From contig JAQGKM010000377.1 in assembly GCA_028290125.1 (NCBI GenBank), positions 1-8,220 on the forward strand: 8,220 bases of DNA. The letters run 5' to 3'. Positions 6,015 through 8,220 of the stretch are shown one piece after another (positions within the stretch are counted from its first letter, which is position 1; the number at the start of each line of letters is the position of its first letter). The DNA is from Hyphomicrobiales bacterium. GTDB taxonomy: Bacteria > Pseudomonadota > Alphaproteobacteria > Rhizobiales > Beijerinckiaceae. Both the position numbers and the translations under genes were made by a program. The notes below the pieces were generated by a model. The model made no database searches. It saw only the letters and a list, made by a program, of their open reading frames with translations, and was not told the origin of the DNA.

Positions 6015-6485
6015 TCAGGCGCTCCGAACGTTCTTGGAATTGAGGCTCGCGACGTCGAGGGTCACGGGGTTCTGAGCAACATGCGGATGCTCGGCGCCCT
6101 TGTAGACGCGGAGATTGCCGAGCTGCTTGCGGCCGAGCGGGCCACGCGGAAGCATGCGCTCCACGGCCTTCTCGACGATACGCTCCGGGAAGCGACCTTC
6201 GAGAATGAACTTCGCCGAGCGCTCCTTGATGCCGCCGATGAAGCCGGTGTGGTGGTAATAGATCTTCTGGTCGCGCTTGCGACCGGTGAAGACCACCTTG
6301 TCGGCGTTGATCACGACGATATGGTCGCCATCGTCCATGTGGGGGGTGAAGGAGGGCTTGTGCTTGCCGCGCAAGCGCATGGCGATGATCGTGGCGAGGC
6401 GGCCAACAACGAGGCCTTCCGCGTCGATCAGCACCCAGTTCTTCTGGACCTCTGCGGTCTTCGTAGAAGTGGTATGGCCGAACAT
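6015..6485 (-). CDS. rplM: 50S ribosomal protein L13
   Basis: Early-assembling large-subunit protein that binds 23S rRNA. The 156-aa product carries the L13 features: WVLIDAEGLVVGRLAT near residues 17-32, RGKHKPSFTPHMDDGDHIVVINADK in the middle (given here only to locate it), the YYHHTGFIGGIKE segment, and the MLPRGPLGRKQLGNLRVYKG signature with GAEHPH after it. The ATG at 6485 is preceded by ACGGAAAG and starts the typical alphaproteobacterial MF-leader; the in-frame ATG at 6521 would add 12 residues lying in the untranslated leader. It is the first gene of the rplM-rpsI operon and is driven by the promoter at 6547-6576. In E. coli L13 represses translation of this operon's mRNA; a stem near the start codon here could serve a similar purpose, which is inference. 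Confidence 0.98.
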   Translation of the reverse strand: MFGHTTSTKTAEVQKNWVLIDAEGLVVGRLATIIAMRLRGKHKPSFTPHMDDGDHIVVINADKVVFTGRKRDQKIYYHHTGFIGGIKERSAKFILEGRFPERIVEKAVERMLPRGPLGRKQLGNLRVYKGAEHPHVAQNPVTLDVASLNSKNVRSA

Positions 6486-6494
6486 GATTGCTTT

Positions 6495-6515
6495 CCGTCT
6501 GATAAGGGGAGACGG
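6495..6515 (-). promoter_or_regulatory. Leader hairpin touching the rplM ribosome-binding site
   Basis: In the rplM leader, CCGTCT (6515-6510 on the minus strand) pairs with AGACGG (6500-6495), a 6-bp stem with a 9-nt loop. The 3' arm supplies part of the ACGGAAAG ribosome-binding site, which ends about 5 nt before the ATG. Folding could limit initiation, a plausible setting for feedback by a ribosomal protein. Pairing is seen; function is inference. Confidence 0.4.
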
Positions 6516-6546
6516 ATGCAAAGCGCCCTCCTCCCGTGGATGGCGG

Positions 6547-6576
6547 CTTATAGGTCTTCCACGGCCCCGCCGTCAA
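6547..6576 (-). promoter_or_regulatory. Promoter of the rplM-rpsI operon
   Basis: On the minus strand TTGACG (6576-6571) and TATAAG (6552-6547) are separated by 18 bp, a close match to the housekeeping sigma-70-type consensus. Initiation near 6540 would give a leader of about 55 nt before the rplM ATG at 6485. This is the clearest promoter in the window, as expected for a highly expressed ribosomal operon. Confidence 0.8.
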
Positions 6577-6628
6577 TCGTTTTAATTCGCGCGGGTTTTC
6601 TGAAATCCCAATGTTTTCAATGGTAATT

Positions 6629-6658
6629 CGCCGGTGGTATTATTTTACCGCACCGGCG
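6629..6658 (-). other. Hairpin across the stop codon of the thioesterase gene
   Basis: CGCCGGT (6629-6635) pairs with ACCGGCG (6652-6658), continued after a 2-nt bulge by GGTA (6636-6639) with TACC (6646-6649), leaving a 6-nt AT loop. The stop codon at 6645-6647 lies in the loop and upper stem. No T tract follows on the minus strand, so it is at best a weak or factor-assisted terminator, or a 3'-end stabiliser. Confidence 0.45.
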
Positions 6659-7058
6659 GAATGGAATAGGTCGCGGTCGCATGCGCCACCAGTTCGCCGC
6701 CGCCTGCCGGGGCGATGCCGCACTCGCCGATGGCGAGCCGGCGCCCGAGCTTCAGGATCCGGCAATCGGCGACCAGATCCACCGAGCCCGGCAGCCGCAG
6801 GAAGTTGATATTCAGATTGGTCGTCACCGCCATGCCGATCGGGCCGATCTGCGCCAGCACCGCAATCCAGATGCCGACATCGGCCAGCGCGAACATGGTC
6901 GGCCCCGACACCGTGGCGCCCGGGCGCAGATGGTGCTCACCGCAATTCAGGCGGAGCCTTGCGGTCATCGGGCCGGTGTCCAGCACGGTGAAATCGCCGG
7001 TGTTGGCGATTTGCGGGAACTCCCGCGCCAGAAACGCCTCGACGTCGGCGACGCTCAT
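6645..7058 (-). CDS. PaaI-family thioesterase (hotdog fold)
   Basis: Predicted acyl-CoA thioesterase of the PaaI/hotdog superfamily, cytoplasmic, hydrolysing an unidentified acyl- or aryl-CoA. The 137-aa product has the size of a single hotdog domain. The family core is visible: HLRPGATVSGPTMFALADVG (43-62), where the SGP turn and D60 at the start of the long central helix are in the catalytic region, followed by the strand TTNLNINFLRLP. The ATG at 7058 is used; GAGGAGGG lies 12 nt upstream, a rather long spacing. An in-frame ATG at 7085 would add MGRGGCLVK but would place that ribosome-binding sequence inside the gene. It sits upstream of rplM on the same strand but is separated from it by the rplM promoter, and is divergent from the CoA-binding gene, 74 bp away. 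Family is secure, substrate unknown. Confidence 0.88.
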   Translation of the reverse strand: MSVADVEAFLAREFPQIANTGDFTVLDTGPMTARLRLNCGEHHLRPGATVSGPTMFALADVGIWIAVLAQIGPIGMAVTTNLNINFLRLPGSVDLVADCRILKLGRRLAIGECGIAPAGGGELVAHATATYSIPPVR

Positions 7059-7132
7059 CTTGACCAAACACCCTCCTCGGCCCATCTGCGGAAGCCGCTC
7101 GACAATGGCCGGCGGCTTTGGCAGGAAGGCTC
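7059..7132. promoter_or_regulatory. Short divergent intergenic region
   Basis: These 74 bp separate the starts of the thioesterase (-) and the CoA-binding protein (+), so both promoters or their leaders must lie here or overlap the genes. I could not pick a convincing -35/-10 pair on either strand. A small hairpin GCGG-AAG-CCGC lies at about 7088-7098. Confidence 0.3.
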
Positions 7133-7681
7133 ATGGCTCACGATTCCTATCCCGACGAACTCATCCGCGGCATCCTGAACAACGTCAAGACGATCGCGTT
7201 GGTGGGCGCCTCAGCAAATGAGGTGAGGCCGTCGTATTTCGTGCTGAAGTACCTTTCGCAGCGCGGCTACCGGATGATCGGCGTCAATCCTGGCCTCGCC
7301 GGCCAGCAGGTTCTCGGCTGCCCGTTCTACGCGCGGCTGTCCGACATTCCCGAGCCGGTCGAGATGGTCGAGATCTTCCGCAATTCGGAAGCCGCGAGCG
7401 GCATCGTCGACGAGGCGCTGGCGCTCGACCCGCTGCCCAAGGTGATCTGGATGCAGCTCACCGTCCGCAACGACGAAGCCGCCTCCCGCGCCGAGGCGCA
7501 GGGCGTGACGGTGATCATGAACCGCTGCCCGAAGATCGAATACGGCCGCCTGTCAGGCGAGATCGGCTGGACGGGCGTGAACTCGCGGATCATCTCGAGC
7601 AAGCGCCAGATCATGTCGGGCAAAGGCATCCAGAAGCGCACCCTGGCGCCGGGCGGAAACCCGTTCGGGGTGAAGAGGTAG
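7133..7681 (+). CDS. CoA-binding domain protein (YccU-like)
   Basis: Small cytoplasmic Rossmann-fold protein of the CoA_binding_2 family, related to the nucleotide/CoA-binding domain of succinyl-CoA synthetase alpha chains. Its exact function is not established; members are presumed to bind CoA or acyl-CoA. The 182-aa product shows the glycine loop in KTIALVGASANEVRPSYFVL (19-38), strand GYRMIGVNPG (45-54), the switch VEMVEIFRNSE, the KVIWMQL strand (103-109) and the family end motif MNRCPKIEYGRL (129-140). About 40 further residues, basic and Gly/Pro-containing, follow the domain and make it longer than the single-domain proteins. The ATG at 7133 has AGGAAGG immediately upstream; a TTG at 7118 in frame is less likely. 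A thioesterase next door also acts on CoA compounds, so a functional link is conceivable but unproven. The gene ends at TAG next to a hairpin cluster. Confidence 0.9.
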   Translation: MAHDSYPDELIRGILNNVKTIALVGASANEVRPSYFVLKYLSQRGYRMIGVNPGLAGQQVLGCPFYARLSDIPEPVEMVEIFRNSEAASGIVDEALALDPLPKVIWMQLTVRNDEAASRAEAQGVTVIMNRCPKIEYGRLSGEIGWTGVNSRIISSKRQIMSGKGIQKRTLAPGGNPFGVKR

Positions 7682-7691
7682 GATGCGGGCG

Positions 7692-7823
7692 CCCCTCTCC
7701 CGTCGGGAGAGGGCGGACTCGGGGCGCAGCCCCGAGCCGGGGTGAGGGGTTACAATCTCACCGGCTGAAACCCAATCCCCTCATCAGTCCGCTCCGCGGA
7801 CAGCTTCTCCCCATGGGAGAAGC
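7692..7823. repeat. Cluster of intergenic hairpins, likely dispersed repeat
   Basis: The gap between two convergent genes holds a chain of perfect stem-loops: CCCTCTCCC/GGGAGAGGG (7693-7701 with 7705-7713), CTCGGGGC/GCCCCGAG (7718-7725 with 7729-7736), GGTGAG/CTCACC (7741-7746 with 7757-7762), GTCCGC/GCGGAC (7787-7792 with 7796-7801) and GCTTCTCCC/GGGAGAAGC (7803-7811 with 7815-7823). TGAGGGG (7743-7749) and CCCCTCA (7777-7783) pair as well, so the block is roughly an inverted repeat overall. The CCTCTCCC...GGGAGAGG type is common between genes in Hyphomicrobiales. It could act as a two-way transcription barrier even though T tracts are absent. Confidence 0.8.
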
Positions 7824-7834
7824 GGCCGCACGCG

Positions 7835-8212
7835 TCACCTCCAGCGCGGAAACGCGGGCCGCTGTTCCAGCGCCCGCGCGATATCGACCCCACGTTTGAT
7901 CTCCAGCAACACCCAGTCGAGCCGCTCATGCACTTCGGCATTGGTGAAGCGCAGTTCGCAATAGCCATGCGACTGGATCACCTCGCGCCGCACGGCATCG
8001 GCGAGGGGTTGCAAGGCATGATGTTCGCCATCAAGCTCGATGGTCAGTCCAAGTGACATGCACGCGAAATCCGCCACCCTATTCGCGATCGGAACTTGCC
8101 TGCGAAATTTCAGGCCTTCGCACCGACGATCGCGCAACTGCGCCCAAAGCTTCTCTTCGGCAGAGGTCTGGGCGCGTCGAAGCTTGCGAGCGATGTGGGT
8201 GGCGCGGCGCAT
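7835..8212 (-). CDS. DUF559 domain protein (Vsr-like nuclease fold)
   Basis: Member of the DUF559 family, which shares the restriction-endonuclease-like fold of very-short-patch repair enzymes. The biological role of these proteins is not established. The product from the ATG at 8212 is 125 aa, and shows the family order: helix with TSAEEKLWAQLRDRR (16-30), basic strand GLKFRRQVPIANRVADFAC (33-51), the acidic strand LTIELDGEHH (56-65), and the C-terminal GYCELRFTNAEVHE (83-96). D48, E59 and D61 are the likely metal-binding residues by family resemblance. Length is typical for the family. The reading frame remains open to the right edge with only 8 bases left, so the true start could lie outside the window and no ribosome-binding site can be seen. 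It is convergent with the CoA-binding gene across a hairpin cluster, and such single genes are often found beside repeats. Confidence 0.87.
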   Translation of the reverse strand: MRRATHIARKLRRAQTSAEEKLWAQLRDRRCEGLKFRRQVPIANRVADFACMSLGLTIELDGEHHALQPLADAVRREVIQSHGYCELRFTNAEVHERLDWVLLEIKRGVDIARALEQRPAFPRWR

Positions 8213-8220
8213 GGCCCAGT

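Noticed and set aside
5533..6576. 347-codon frame as a fusion of an N-terminal domain to S9
   Set aside because: The first 188 codons overlap rplM in a wrong frame; real S9 begins at 6012 with its own ribosome-binding site.

Overview
The window looks like chromosomal DNA of a high-GC alphaproteobacterium, most likely of the order Hyphomicrobiales (Rhizobiales). The grounds are the MucR/Ros-type regulator, the subgroup-2 ArgC, the rplM-rpsI block next to a PaaI-type thioesterase and a CoA-binding protein, and intergenic palindromes of kinds common in that group. I cannot name a genus. Most genes are on the minus strand; only the CoA-binding protein gene (7133-7681) is on the plus strand.

Layout. 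1-460: tandem array of 151-bp palindromic repeat units, entering from the left edge and stopping against the terminator (461-490) of a FadL-type outer-membrane transporter gene (514-1827, -). 2088-2999 (-): argC of arginine biosynthesis. 3144-3230 (-): an unannotated 28-codon gene for a single-helix membrane peptide, with its own Shine-Dalgarno sequence, strong terminator and a perfect inverted repeat over its likely promoter. 3402-4646 (-): an exported protein of unknown function. 4728-5168 (-): a mucR-family regulator behind a 301-bp gene-free upstream region with an AT-rich block. 5533-6012 and 6015-6485 (-): rpsI and rplM, an operon with a good promoter (6547-6576) and terminator (5470-5496). 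6645-7058 (-): PaaI-type thioesterase, divergent from the CoA-binding gene. 7692-7823: a cluster of hairpins between convergent genes. 7835-8212 (-): a DUF559 (Vsr-like nuclease fold) protein that may continue past the right edge.

How they fit together. rplM-rpsI is a housekeeping ribosomal operon and argC a housekeeping biosynthetic gene; as I recall these are often near neighbours in Hyphomicrobiales. Here the roughly 2.5 kb between them holds mucR, the exported protein and the small membrane peptide. Most transcription units carry their own intrinsic terminator, so apart from rplM-rpsI, and perhaps mucR with its downstream gene, they are probably transcribed separately.

No prophage, CRISPR array, tRNA, rRNA or insertion-sequence transposase was seen. 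The most original items are the 28-aa gene and its inverted-repeat operator; the rest is conventional chromosome with informative non-coding structure.
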